Assembly (NCBI RefSeq): GCF_004366595.1
Contig: NZ_SORE01000020.1
Coordinates: 62,001 to 126,000, forward strand
Source: Paraburkholderia rhizosphaerae
Lineage (GTDB): Bacteria; Pseudomonadota; Gammaproteobacteria; Burkholderiales; Burkholderiaceae
Reading direction: 5' to 3'
DNA length: 64,000 nucleotides
Part shown: positions 26,217 to 35,193 of the stretch, in pieces
Layout: every line of letters begins with the position of its first letter
Position numbering within the stretch: the stretch's first letter is position 1
Translations under genes and position numbers: made by a program
The notes under the pieces: model-generated
Databases searched by the model: none
What the model saw: only the letters and a program-made list of their open reading frames with translations
What the model was told of the DNA's origin: nothing

Positions 26217-27557
26217 ATGGAAACCGGGAAAAACATCGTGATCGTCGGCGGCGGCTTTGCCGGTACGACGCTCGCACAGGCCCTCGAAAGGCGCTTGCCT
26301 GCGCCCTATCGGGTGGTGCTCATCAGCGACGAAAGCTTCACCACCTTCAATCCGATGCTAGCTGAAGTCGTCGGCGCCTCCGTCTTTCCTGAGCAGGTGA
26401 TCGTGCCGATTCGCCAGATGATCCAGCACTCTCGCTTCATCATGGCAACGGTAGAGGACATCGACTACGAGCGCCGGACCATACGTGGCACGACGCTGGC
26501 CGGCACTCGCGAGATCCCCTTCGAGCACCTGATCTTCGCGTTCGGCACGCGTGCAAACCTGGAACTCGTATCGGGCATGAAAGAACACGCGTTGCCGCTC
26601 AAGATGATCGGCGATGCGATGTTTATCCGCAATCAGGTTCTGCGACGGCTCGCATGTATCGAACTGGAATCGGACCCGGCGATCAGACGGCGCCTTGGAC
26701 ATTTCATCGTGGTGGGCGGCGGATTCTCCGGCGTCGAGGTAGCGGGCGAACTGGCCGACTACCTCCACAGCGTGCGGCACTTTTACAAGCTCGTACGCGA
26801 CGAAGAACTTGCCGTCACGATACTTCACGATGGAAACCGGCTATTGCCCGAAATGCCGGAAGCGCTTGGCGTGATGACTGCGCAGCGAATGGCGGAAAGG
26901 GGCATCGACGTCCGGCTCGGCGCGCGTGCATCGCGTGTCGGCGCGCAAGGCGTTACGTTGCAGGACGGCGAGTTCCTGAGCGGTTCAACGGTGATCTGCA
27001 CGATCGGCACGAAACCCAACCCGTTGATCGAGCGGCTGGCGGCGCGCATCGCCTTGCCTGTCGAGCGCGGCCGGATCGCGACGCAAGGCGACATGAGCGT
27101 GCCGGGCTTTCCCGTCTTCTGGGCAGCAGGAGACTGCGCGCTGGTGCACAACGAGGCGACCGATCAGCCGTCGCCGCCGACAGCCCAGCATGCGGTCGCA
27201 CAGGCACATCAACTCGCGGACAACCTGGTGCGCCGTCTGGCGGGCAGACAGACCCGCCCGTTCGCATTCGTGGCCAAAGGCACGATGGCGACCATCGGCC
27301 ACATGAAGGGTGTCGCGTCAATCTACGGGATACGTTTGACCGGCCTGCCCGCATGGCTACTGTGGCGTGCCTTCTATCTCTCCCGGATTCCGACGCTTGG
27401 CCGCAAGCTGAGGATCTTTGTGGAATGGAGCTGGAGTATGTTCTTTCCGATAGACATCACCCACCTGCGCTTCACGCGCTCGAACGAGGCCGATGAAATC
27501 AATGGCCACGTGCCGCCTCGCGGCATGCCGACCGATGCGAGCGCACGCAAGCTGTAA
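26217..27557 (+). CDS. NDH-2-like NAD(P)H/FAD oxidoreductase
   Basis: 446 residues with two Rossmann nucleotide-binding motifs: VIVGGGFAGTTLA (FAD, about residue 8) and IVVGGGFSGVEVAGE (NAD(P)H, about 164). FWAAGDCALV is the late FAD motif. A C-terminal amphipathic/hydrophobic region (LTGLPAWLLWRAFYLSRIP, FVEWSWSMFFP) is as in type II NADH dehydrogenases, which anchor at the inner membrane and reduce quinone. TAAGGAG lies upstream. The shared promoter-like element links it to the bufferin genes, hinting at a redox role in the same response. Confidence 0.9.
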   Translation: METGKNIVIVGGGFAGTTLAQALERRLPAPYRVVLISDESFTTFNPMLAEVVGASVFPEQVIVPIRQMIQHSRFIMATVEDIDYERRTIRGTTLAGTREIPFEHLIFAFGTRANLELVSGMKEHALPLKMIGDAMFIRNQVLRRLACIELESDPAIRRRLGHFIVVGGGFSGVEVAGELADYLHSVRHFYKLVRDEELAVTILHDGNRLLPEMPEALGVMTAQRMAERGIDVRLGARASRVGAQGVTLQDGEFLSGSTVICTIGTKPNPLIERLAARIALPVERGRIATQGDMSVPGFPVFWAAGDCALVHNEATDQPSPPTAQHAVAQAHQLADNLVRRLAGRQTRPFAFVAKGTMATIGHMKGVASIYGIRLTGLPAWLLWRAFYLSRIPTLGRKLRIFVEWSWSMFFPIDITHLRFTRSNEADEINGHVPPRGMPTDASARKL

Positions 27558-27778
27558 CGGCTGGGTCGCGCGAGATGATAAGCGCAGCGCGTTTATCTCG
27601 GGCATCGAGCTTTACGTCGATGGCGCGGTGGCAAGGAGCCACGCGGCCGTCACGAAATCTGCTGCACTTCGCTCATTAAAAATGATGAATTTAACGCGAT
27701 AAAAAAGCTTGCATTCCACGGGCGGAAAACTATCTTGAGTTAACAAAACGACTCCAGGCTCGGCACCGGAGGAGACCC

Positions 27779-28798
27779 ATGCCGGCTACCCGTATGATGA
27801 TTGCGCGTCGCGCGGGCGTTAGCGTCGCCACGGTAGACCGTGTGCTGCGCGACGACCATGGGGTTCGCCCTGAAACCGCTGAACGCGTCCATCTCGCGCT
27901 TGCGACGCTGCGTGACGAGCGGGCAAGCCGCGGCCGGCCCGCGAAGACGACTTCATTCCGGGTCGCCTTTGTTCTGCCGCAAATCAACTCCCGCTTTCTC
28001 AACCAGGTCGAGCGTGATGTCGCGCTGTCGGCGAGCTTCTTTCGCGAGCATCGCATCGTCCCGTCGTTCTATCGTTGCGACCAGTCTAGCCAGCGCGACG
28101 CAACTTCCCTCGCCGGGCAACTGATTGACTACGATGCGCTCGTGCTGGTGCCGCTCGATTATCCGTGGGTCGAGAGGATGATTCAGGACATGGCCGATGC
28201 AAACGTGCCGGTGGTCACGGTGTTCTCCGACTTGCCGTCGAGTGCTCGCGCCGCATACGTCGGTGTCGATAACCGCGTCGCGGGACGAATTGCCGCGCTG
28301 CTCATGGGGCGCTTCATCGGCTCGCGCATCGGTACTGTGGCCGTGTTGTCCGCGTCGTCGCGGCTACACGATCAACTCGAGCGTCGCATCGGCTTCTCGC
28401 AGGTTCTCGAAGAGGATTTCCGCAACCTGCGCTGGGTCACCGAACCCGATTTCACCGAAGACGACGAGAGCGCGGGCCTCGCTGTGCAAGGGCTGATTGC
28501 CGGACACCGCGATCTGGTCGGCGTATATGCGACGGGCGGCGGCATTTCCGGCATTGCATCCGCGTTACAGGAATTGGGCAGCAAGGCGCGCGTCGTTCTG
28601 ATCGGCCACGAATGCACCAGCGACACCCGTGCGCAACTCGCCGAGCGCGCGATTGACGTGATCCTCGATCAGGACGTGCGAGGCATCGTCCATTGGGCGG
28701 GCCTTGCAGCCATCAATCTGCTTAACGACGTGCGTGGTACGCCAGGTATCCCAACCCCCGAAACCCGAATTTATCTTCGTGAGAATGCGCGTGCCTGA
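27779..28798 (+). CDS. LacI-family regulator of the polyol-type importer
   Basis: 339 residues. The N-terminal HTH (RMMIARRAGVSVATVDRVL) is LacI-like, then a ribose-binding-protein-like effector domain (FRVAFVLPQINSRFLNQVERD, VGVDNRVAGRIAALLMGRF, GVYATGGGISGIASAL). It lies 114 bases upstream of and on the same strand as the ABC importer and dihydroxyacetone-kinase genes and most likely controls them in response to a sugar or sugar alcohol. GGAGGAGACCC precedes the ATG. Confidence 0.93.
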   Translation: MPATRMMIARRAGVSVATVDRVLRDDHGVRPETAERVHLALATLRDERASRGRPAKTTSFRVAFVLPQINSRFLNQVERDVALSASFFREHRIVPSFYRCDQSSQRDATSLAGQLIDYDALVLVPLDYPWVERMIQDMADANVPVVTVFSDLPSSARAAYVGVDNRVAGRIAALLMGRFIGSRIGTVAVLSASSRLHDQLERRIGFSQVLEEDFRNLRWVTEPDFTEDDESAGLAVQGLIAGHRDLVGVYATGGGISGIASALQELGSKARVVLIGHECTSDTRAQLAERAIDVILDQDVRGIVHWAGLAAINLLNDVRGTPGIPTPETRIYLRENARA

Positions 28799-28912
28799 CA
28801 CTCGCGACGCGCGGACGATGTGCTGAATCCGCCGAAGCCCGAATACAGCGCCCGGCGCATGGGCACTGTCTGTTATCAGGTTGGAGACCCGAGGAAGACA
28901 AGGAGAAGACAA

Positions 28913-30244
28913 ATGTTACGTCTTACGTCAGCAAGGGTGATCTCGACGCTCCTGGCGTCGATGGGGCTTTGCTTCGCATCGGCCGCACATGCGCAAGCCA
29001 AACAGTTGACGTTGTGTTGGGCCGCGTGGGATCCGGCCAATGCACTCGTCGAATTGTCAAAGGACTTCACAGTCAAGACCGGCATCAATATGAAGTTCGA
29101 GTTCGTGCCGTGGACGAGCTACGCGGACCGCTTCCTCAACGAGCTCAATTCGCACGGCAAGCTGTGCGACCTGATCATAGGGGACAGCCAATGGATTGGC
29201 GGAGCGGCCGTCAATGGGCACTATGTGAAGCTCAACGATTTCTTCGCGAAGAACAAGATATCGATGAACGATTTCGTTCCGGCAACCGTGGTCGGCTACG
29301 CGGAGTGGCCGAAAAATACGCCGAACTACTGGGCGTTACCGGCGATGGCGGACGCAGTCGGGTGGACGTATCGGAAAGACTGGTTTGCAAGACCTGAACT
29401 GCGTGCCGAGTTCAAACAGAAGTACAAACGCGAGCTCGAGCCGCCCACCACGATGGATGAACTCAAGCAGACAGCGGAATTCTTTCAGGGAAGAAAAATT
29501 GATGGAAAAACCGTGTACGGCGTCTATATCTTCACCGAGCGCGGTTCGGAAGGCATCACGATGGGCGTGACCAACATGCTCTACAACTATGGCTTCGAAT
29601 ATCAGGACCCCAGGAAGCCTTATCACCTTGAGGGCTTCGTCAATTCGCCTGGCGCAGTCAAAGGGCTTGAATTCTATAAGGCGCTTTACAAGTGCTGTAC
29701 CGCGCCCGGCATGACCAACGCGTATATGCAGGAAGGGCTCGACGCGTTCAAGTCCGGTCAGGTCGCGATGCAGATGAACTGGTTCGCGTTTTTCCCTGGA
29801 CTGTATAAAGACCCGAACGTCGGCGGTGACAAGATCGGTTTCTTTGTCAATCCGAAGGAAGTCAAGCAGTTCACGCAGCTTGGCGGACAGGGCATATCGG
29901 TCGTCTCGTATTCGGACCACAAAGCGGACGCGCTCGAATACATCAAGTGGTTTGCGCAACCCGACGTGCAGAAGAAGTGGTGGCAACTCGGCGGCTATTC
30001 GGCGGCCAGGTCGGTCGTCGATGCACCGGACTTTCCAAAGAGCGCGCCGTTCGCGCCGGCCTTCCTGAAGTCCATGTCGATCGTCAAGGATTTCTGGGCG
30101 GAACCCGCGTACGCCGAGTTGTTGCTCGACATGCAAAAGCGCGTGCACGACTATGTGGTAGCCGACAAAGGCACCGCGCAAGAAGCGCTCGATCTGCTAG
30201 TCAAGGACTGGAACAAGGTCTTCAAGGCAGAAGGAAAAAACTGA
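28913..30244 (+). CDS. ABC importer sugar/polyol-binding protein
   Basis: 443 residues. Signal peptide of about 27 residues ending AAHAQA. The mature protein is a family 1 extracellular solute-binding protein of carbohydrate type (LCDLIIGDSQWIGGAAVNGHYVKL, later GQVAMQMNWFAFFPGL). The start is the ATG at 28913 with AAGGAGAAGA upstream. It is the first gene of the transporter operon. Substrate unknown; linkage to dhaL/dhaK suggests glycerol, dihydroxyacetone, erythritol or another short polyol. Confidence 0.93.
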   Translation: MLRLTSARVISTLLASMGLCFASAAHAQAKQLTLCWAAWDPANALVELSKDFTVKTGINMKFEFVPWTSYADRFLNELNSHGKLCDLIIGDSQWIGGAAVNGHYVKLNDFFAKNKISMNDFVPATVVGYAEWPKNTPNYWALPAMADAVGWTYRKDWFARPELRAEFKQKYKRELEPPTTMDELKQTAEFFQGRKIDGKTVYGVYIFTERGSEGITMGVTNMLYNYGFEYQDPRKPYHLEGFVNSPGAVKGLEFYKALYKCCTAPGMTNAYMQEGLDAFKSGQVAMQMNWFAFFPGLYKDPNVGGDKIGFFVNPKEVKQFTQLGGQGISVVSYSDHKADALEYIKWFAQPDVQKKWWQLGGYSAARSVVDAPDFPKSAPFAPAFLKSMSIVKDFWAEPAYAELLLDMQKRVHDYVVADKGTAQEALDLLVKDWNKVFKAEGKN

Positions 30245-30315
30245 AGCTGAAACAACCTTAACGTGCGGAACGCCGGGCCGAATGGCCTGGCAGATTCCGT
30301 ATCAAGGAGTCAGGC

Positions 30316-31272
30316 ATGTTGGCAAACAAGCCTTTTCCTGCAGAAGGGTTGGGGGCGAAAACGCACGCGCGCGCGGCGGCGCGCCTGCGCGGACTGTCCG
30401 ATCGGACCATCGCCTGGCTATTTATTCTCCCGACCATCGTTCTGCTGCTCGCGATCAACCTCTTTCCGCTGATCTGGGCATTACGGTTGTCGTTTACCAA
30501 CTTCAAGTCGAACATGCCTAGTGTGCCGGCGCGTTCCGTCGGCATCGACAACTACACGGACATCCTGACTGATGAAGACATCTGGTATGCGATGCAAGTC
30601 ACCGCGCGCTTCGTGTTCTGGTCGGTCGGACTCGAAGTGTTGCTTGGGTTCGGGCTTGCGTTGCTGATCAACCGGCAGTTCCGCGGCCACAGCTTCTGGA
30701 CGACACTGATCCTGCTGCCGATGATGCTGTCGCCCGCCGTCGTCGGCAACTTCTGGACATTCATACTGCAACCTCAAACGGGCCTCTTCAACGACATCGT
30801 CAGCTTTTTCACGGGCATTCCGCCTGGCTCGTTCTCGATGATCGGTGATGTACCGCTCGCGCCGTGGACCATCGTGATGGTCGATACATGGATGTGGACG
30901 CCTTACGTGATGCTGATCTGCCTCGCCGGTCTACGCTCGATTCCCGATTACATCTACGAAGCGGCCGAAGTGGATCGGGCTTCGCCATGGCGCCAGTTCT
31001 GGTCGATCACGCTGCCGATGACGCTGCCGTTCCTGATGCTCGCCATTCTGTTTCGAGGCATCGAGAACTTCAAGATGTTCGACATGGTGAATCTGTTGAC
31101 ATCGGGCGGTCCAGGTTCCGTGACGGAAACCGTGTCGATCACACTCAAACGCGCCGCATTCGAGAAGTGGCAAACGGGTTATTCGTCCGCGCTCGCCATC
31201 ATTCTGTTCGTCGTCGTATTCGGCGCCGCGAATATCTATGTGAAGGCACTGAACAGGGTGAAACAGCGATGA
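30316..31272 (+). CDS. ABC importer permease (MalF/UgpA type)
   Basis: 318 residues with six TM helices. The loop YEAAEVDRASPWRQFWSITLP is the EAA motif. The N-terminal Arg-rich segment before helix 1 is typical. It forms the membrane channel with the next permease, whose start overlaps its stop (ATGA). Confidence 0.95.
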   Translation: MLANKPFPAEGLGAKTHARAAARLRGLSDRTIAWLFILPTIVLLLAINLFPLIWALRLSFTNFKSNMPSVPARSVGIDNYTDILTDEDIWYAMQVTARFVFWSVGLEVLLGFGLALLINRQFRGHSFWTTLILLPMMLSPAVVGNFWTFILQPQTGLFNDIVSFFTGIPPGSFSMIGDVPLAPWTIVMVDTWMWTPYVMLICLAGLRSIPDYIYEAAEVDRASPWRQFWSITLPMTLPFLMLAILFRGIENFKMFDMVNLLTSGGPGSVTETVSITLKRAAFEKWQTGYSSALAIILFVVVFGAANIYVKALNRVKQR

Positions 31273-32222
31273 CAGACCTTGCCCTTCAACAATCCGTGGT
31301 GGCGGCTTCGCCGCGCGGAAAGACTTTCGCCGCTGTCGTCGTGATCGCGTATGCGCTGATCGCGGCATTGCCGATCGCGTGGATCATCCTGACGAGCTTC
31401 AAGACTCAGGAGGACGCAATTGCTTATCCACCCGTCGTGATGTTCCAGCCATCACTGGAAGGCTACGTGAATCTGTTCACGATCCGTTCGCGGCAGACGC
31501 CGGAGTTCATCGCGAGCCTGCCACCCGCGCAGACCTGGTATGACCGCGATGTGCGCAAGCGCAATCTGGTGATCGCCGGGCCGTCGAAGGTTGTGCCTCG
31601 TTTTATCAATTCGCTCGTCATCGGCTTCGGCTCGACGTTTCTCGCGGTATTTCTCGGCACGCTCGCGGCGTATGCATTCTCGCGCTTCAGAGTACCGATG
31701 GCCGACGATCTGCTGTTCTTCATTCTGTCGACACGGATGATGCCGCCGATTGCCGTCGCGATTCCAATCTATCTGATGTACCGCGCACTTGGTCTGGCGG
31801 ACAGCTATCTGGGCATGATCGTGCTGTACACGGCGGTCAACGTTTCGCTGGCCGTGTGGTTGCTCAAGGGCTTCATCGACGAGATCCCGCGCGAGTATGA
31901 GGAAGCCGCGCTGGTCGACGGTTACACGCGTCTGCAGGCGTTTATCAAGGTGGTGCTGCCGCAAGCGATCACCGGCATTGCGGCCACCGCCATCTTCTGT
32001 CTGATCTTCGCGTGGAACGAGTACGCGTTTGCATTACTGCTGACGAGCGGCGACGCGCAGACGATGCCGCCATTCATTCCGTTCATCATCGGCGAGGGCG
32101 GCCAGGACTGGCCGGCCGTCGCGGCCGCGACGACCTTGTTTGTTCTGCCGATCCTGTTCTTTACCGTCGTGCTACGTAAGCACCTGTTGCGCGGCATCAC
32201 TTTCGGAGCGGTGCGCAAATGA
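31269..32222 (+). CDS. ABC importer permease (MalG/UgpE type)
   Basis: 317 residues with six TM helices and the EAA loop YEEAALVDGYTRLQAFIKVVLP. A periplasmic loop after helix 1 (about residues 65-105) is longer than in MalG. It overlaps the preceding stop codon and its own stop overlaps the start of the next small gene, so the whole operon is translationally coupled. Confidence 0.95.
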   Translation: MTDLALQQSVVAASPRGKTFAAVVVIAYALIAALPIAWIILTSFKTQEDAIAYPPVVMFQPSLEGYVNLFTIRSRQTPEFIASLPPAQTWYDRDVRKRNLVIAGPSKVVPRFINSLVIGFGSTFLAVFLGTLAAYAFSRFRVPMADDLLFFILSTRMMPPIAVAIPIYLMYRALGLADSYLGMIVLYTAVNVSLAVWLLKGFIDEIPREYEEAALVDGYTRLQAFIKVVLPQAITGIAATAIFCLIFAWNEYAFALLLTSGDAQTMPPFIPFIIGEGGQDWPAVAAATTLFVLPILFFTVVLRKHLLRGITFGAVRK

Positions 32223-32413
32223 AAGTGCAATCGACCCTGCCACGTCGGCGTCTATTTCGCCGGCGCTACTGCGAAGGTGCTTCGACGGTGCTGATCGGCG
32301 TCGGCATCGCGATGCTGGTTCAACCGTTCACCGTCGCTCTCTATACGTGGTCGTTTCCCGTCATCCTGGTGGGCGCGCTGGCGTTCGTCGTGACAAGTCA
32401 CTTTCCGGACTGA
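32219..32413 (+). CDS. Small membrane protein of the ABC operon
   Basis: 64 residues: a basic N-terminus (RRRLFRRRYCEG) and two hydrophobic helices. It overlaps the permease stop by four bases (ATGA) and ends three bases before the first ATPase start, so it is clearly an operon member. Position between permeases and paired ATPases recalls the small DUF2160-type protein in rhizobial glycerol importers (GlpU), but I cannot confirm homology. It may be an accessory subunit of the transporter. Confidence 0.78.
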   Translation: MKVQSTLPRRRLFRRRYCEGASTVLIGVGIAMLVQPFTVALYTWSFPVILVGALAFVVTSHFPD

Positions 32414-32416
32414 GCC

Positions 32417-33532
32417 ATGTCGACGATCGTTCTTTCAAATCTGCACAAGCGCTTCGGCGACTTTACGGCCGTGCGCAATACCAATCTGACGGTAAGCACC
32501 GGTCGCTTTGTCGTGTTGCTCGGACCGTCCGGATGCGGCAAGACCACCACCTTGCGCATGATCGCCGGACTCGAGCTACCGACGTCGGGGCAGATCCGTA
32601 TCGACGGCGAAGACGTCACCACATTGCGCGCGCGTCAGCGCGACATCGCATTCGTGTTCCAGATGTTCGCGCTCTATCCGCATATGAGTGTGCGCAACAA
32701 CATCGCGTTTCCGCTGAAAAACGAAGGCATTTCGCGTCGCGAGATCGCCGCGCGCGTTGAATCCGCCGCCCGGATGCTACGCATCGAATCGATCCTCGAC
32801 CGCAAAACCGGCGGACTGTCCGGCGGCGACCGTCAACGCGTCGCGCTGGGTCGTGCAATCGTGCGACATCCGAAGGCCTTTCTGATGGACGAACCACTCG
32901 GCACACTCGATGCCGATTTCCGCGAACTGATGTGCCTCGAACTACGAAAACTGCATAACGCGCTGAACGCGACGACCGTCTACGTGACGCACGATCAAAG
33001 CGAAGCGATGGCGATGGCCGACGATGTGGTGGTGATGAATCAGGGCGAAGTCCTGCAGTCCGCGGCGCCGCACGAGATCTATCATTTTCCCGCCACGGTG
33101 TTTGTCGGCAATTTCATTGGCAGTCCGCCGATGAACTTTCTGGCCGTTGACACCGGCGTCGAAGCGGGTGCGGAACGGGTCTCGCTAGGCGGCGCATGGG
33201 TGCCGGTACCACGTGTCGACGCGTCCGCAGCCAAGGCGCTATTGGGCATCCGGCCCGAGCACATCCTGCTCGACGAGCGGGGTCCTTTGCGTGGCTGCGT
33301 GATTGCCGACGAGTATCTTGGCTCGCATCAGATTCTCGTCGTCGATACGGCGCTTGGCATTGTCCGCGTGAGAGTTGGCAAAAGCGACGGGCGGGCGGCC
33401 GGGTCGCAGGTCGGGTTGTCCTTTCGCAAGGAACACACGCTGGTCTATGACGCAGCCAGCGGCAAGCTGCTGCCGGGTGCCGCGCGCCAGATGGTCGTCA
33501 ATGGCAACGGCAATGGAGGCGCTTATGTCTGA
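32417..33532 (+). CDS. ABC importer ATP-binding protein 1
   Basis: 371 residues, UgpC/MalK type. Walker A GPSGCGKTTT (about 37), Q-loop FVFQMFALYPH, signature LSGGDRQRVALGRAI, Walker B FLMDEP, switch HDQSEAM, then a regulatory MOP/TOBE domain (LLGIRPEHILL). The residue after the signature SGG is Asp instead of the usual Gln. It is one of two ATPases encoded back to back, probably forming a heterodimer. The next gene overlaps by eight bases. Confidence 0.95.
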   Translation: MSTIVLSNLHKRFGDFTAVRNTNLTVSTGRFVVLLGPSGCGKTTTLRMIAGLELPTSGQIRIDGEDVTTLRARQRDIAFVFQMFALYPHMSVRNNIAFPLKNEGISRREIAARVESAARMLRIESILDRKTGGLSGGDRQRVALGRAIVRHPKAFLMDEPLGTLDADFRELMCLELRKLHNALNATTVYVTHDQSEAMAMADDVVVMNQGEVLQSAAPHEIYHFPATVFVGNFIGSPPMNFLAVDTGVEAGAERVSLGGAWVPVPRVDASAAKALLGIRPEHILLDERGPLRGCVIADEYLGSHQILVVDTALGIVRVRVGKSDGRAAGSQVGLSFRKEHTLVYDAASGKLLPGAARQMVVNGNGNGGAYV

Positions 33533-34544
33533 GATCCGCTTGCAACAGGTGACGAAGCGTTTCGGCGATATCGTCGCAGTGGACAGGATGTCGATCGACG
33601 TGAAGGAGGGCGAATTCGTCGTATTGCTCGGGCCGAGCGGCGCCGGCAAGACGACGACGCTGCGGCTGATTGCCGGACTCGAACGGCCCGACGAAGGCGC
33701 GATCTTCATCGATGGCGAAGCGGCGACCGATGCGCATCCCGCGGATCGCGACGTCGCGTTTATCTTCCAGCAGTACTCGCTGTATCCGCATCTGACCGTC
33801 TTTGGAAATCTCGCTTTTCCATTGCGTTCGCCGCGACGGCGCCTGCGCGAGGCGGAAGTGACCGCGCGCGTGCAGGAGGTGGCCCAGATGCTGCATATGG
33901 AGTCGAAGCTCGGCAACATGGCGACGCATCTGTCGGGCGGCGAGATGCAGCGGGTGGCGATCGGGCGCGCGCTGGTGCGCCAGCCCAAAGTCTTTCTGAT
34001 GGACGAGCCGTTGTCGTCGCTCGACGCGAAATTGCGCGAGGAAATGCGCATCGAACTGAAGCGGCTGCATCGGACCATCGGCGCGACGATCGTCTACGTG
34101 ACGCACGATCAGGTCGAGGCGACGACGCTGGCCGATCGCATCGGCATCCTGGAACATGGCTGCATTGTGCAGATGGGCACGCCGCGCGAAGTGTATGGCA
34201 ATCCGGCATCCCTTGGCGCGGCACAGCGTCTTGGCTCTCCGCCGATCAATGTGCTGCCCGCGACGCTGTTCGATTTCGCCGCTTTGCCGGAGGGTACGTC
34301 GACGGTCGCGATCCGTCCGGAAGATATCGTTCTGCACGCGTTGGATGCGCGCGATGTGCTCAACTTCCGCGTACTCGAGTATTCGCCGCTTCGACATCTG
34401 CTGATTCTGGATCGCGAAGGCACCGCGATCGCCGCGACGACGATGACCGAGCGCAATTTTGTGCCTGGGCAAACGGTCGGCGCATCGCTACCGCCGCGCA
34501 GCCTTCTCTACTTCGGTTCCGACGGCAGGAGGATTCCGGCATGA
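33525..34544 (+). CDS. ABC importer ATP-binding protein 2
   Basis: 339 residues. Walker A GPSGAGKTTT, Q-loop FIFQQYSLYPH, signature LSGGEMQRVAIGRAL, Walker B FLMDEP, switch HDQVEAT and a short C-terminal TOBE domain (TSTVAIRPEDIVLH). It starts inside the end of the first ATPase gene (ATG 33525 with AATGGAGG upstream) and its stop overlaps dhaL (ATGA). Confidence 0.95.
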   Translation: MSEIRLQQVTKRFGDIVAVDRMSIDVKEGEFVVLLGPSGAGKTTTLRLIAGLERPDEGAIFIDGEAATDAHPADRDVAFIFQQYSLYPHLTVFGNLAFPLRSPRRRLREAEVTARVQEVAQMLHMESKLGNMATHLSGGEMQRVAIGRALVRQPKVFLMDEPLSSLDAKLREEMRIELKRLHRTIGATIVYVTHDQVEATTLADRIGILEHGCIVQMGTPREVYGNPASLGAAQRLGSPPINVLPATLFDFAALPEGTSTVAIRPEDIVLHALDARDVLNFRVLEYSPLRHLLILDREGTAIAATTMTERNFVPGQTVGASLPPRSLLYFGSDGRRIPA

Positions 34545-35179
34545 ACGGCAAAACGGTTATGGCGTGCATCGAGGCTGCGAATGCGACGTTGAAGGAACAT
34601 ACCGACGAAATCACCTTGCTCGATCAGCAGATTGGCGACGGCGATCATATTTTTAACCTGCTACGCGGATTCGACGCATTGCTTGGGATGCGTGCCGAAA
34701 TCGAGGCGATGACGTTGGCCCCCGCGTTAGACCTTGCCGCGTCCAAACTGCTATCGACGGTGGGCGGATCGTCGGGCCCGCTGCTCTTTTCGATGTTGCA
34801 TGGGATGGCGAAAGCGTCGGCCGATCGTGCGGATGTTCCGAGCCTGAAGGACGCCGCGCGGGTCTTCGCGGCGGGGGTGGACGCCGTTGCGCAGCGCGGC
34901 AAGGCGGGCATCGGCAGCAAGACGATGATGGACGTGCTGATTCCCGTCGCATCGCGCTTTGCGGAACTGGCTGACAGCAACGCTTTGCCGGAAGCCGTGC
35001 TCGATGCACTACCACAGGTCGCTGAAGCGGGCATGCTTGCCACCCGTGACATGCTCGCGACCAAGGGCCGCGCGTCCTTTCTCGGTGAGCGCTCGCGCGG
35101 TCACATCGATCCTGGTGCGCGGTCGAGCCAGTTGATGATCGGCGCGATATGTGCGCGGCTCGCGCAATACAGAGAGTGA
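34541..35179 (+). CDS. dhaL: Dihydroxyacetone kinase subunit DhaL-like
   Basis: 212 residues, the usual DhaL length. The Mg-ADP-binding Asp cluster LDQQIGDGDHIFNL (about residues 28-41) and GGSSGPLLF and GRASFLGERSRGHIDPGA motifs are characteristic. The canonical DGDHG(x)NM has Ile-Phe-Asn here. It donates phosphate to the substrate bound by DhaK. It overlaps the ATPase stop, tying the kinase to the transporter. No DhaM is encoded nearby. Confidence 0.93.
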   Translation: MNGKTVMACIEAANATLKEHTDEITLLDQQIGDGDHIFNLLRGFDALLGMRAEIEAMTLAPALDLAASKLLSTVGGSSGPLLFSMLHGMAKASADRADVPSLKDAARVFAAGVDAVAQRGKAGIGSKTMMDVLIPVASRFAELADSNALPEAVLDALPQVAEAGMLATRDMLATKGRASFLGERSRGHIDPGARSSQLMIGAICARLAQYRE

Positions 35180-35193
35180 AAGGAGCGTAAGCC

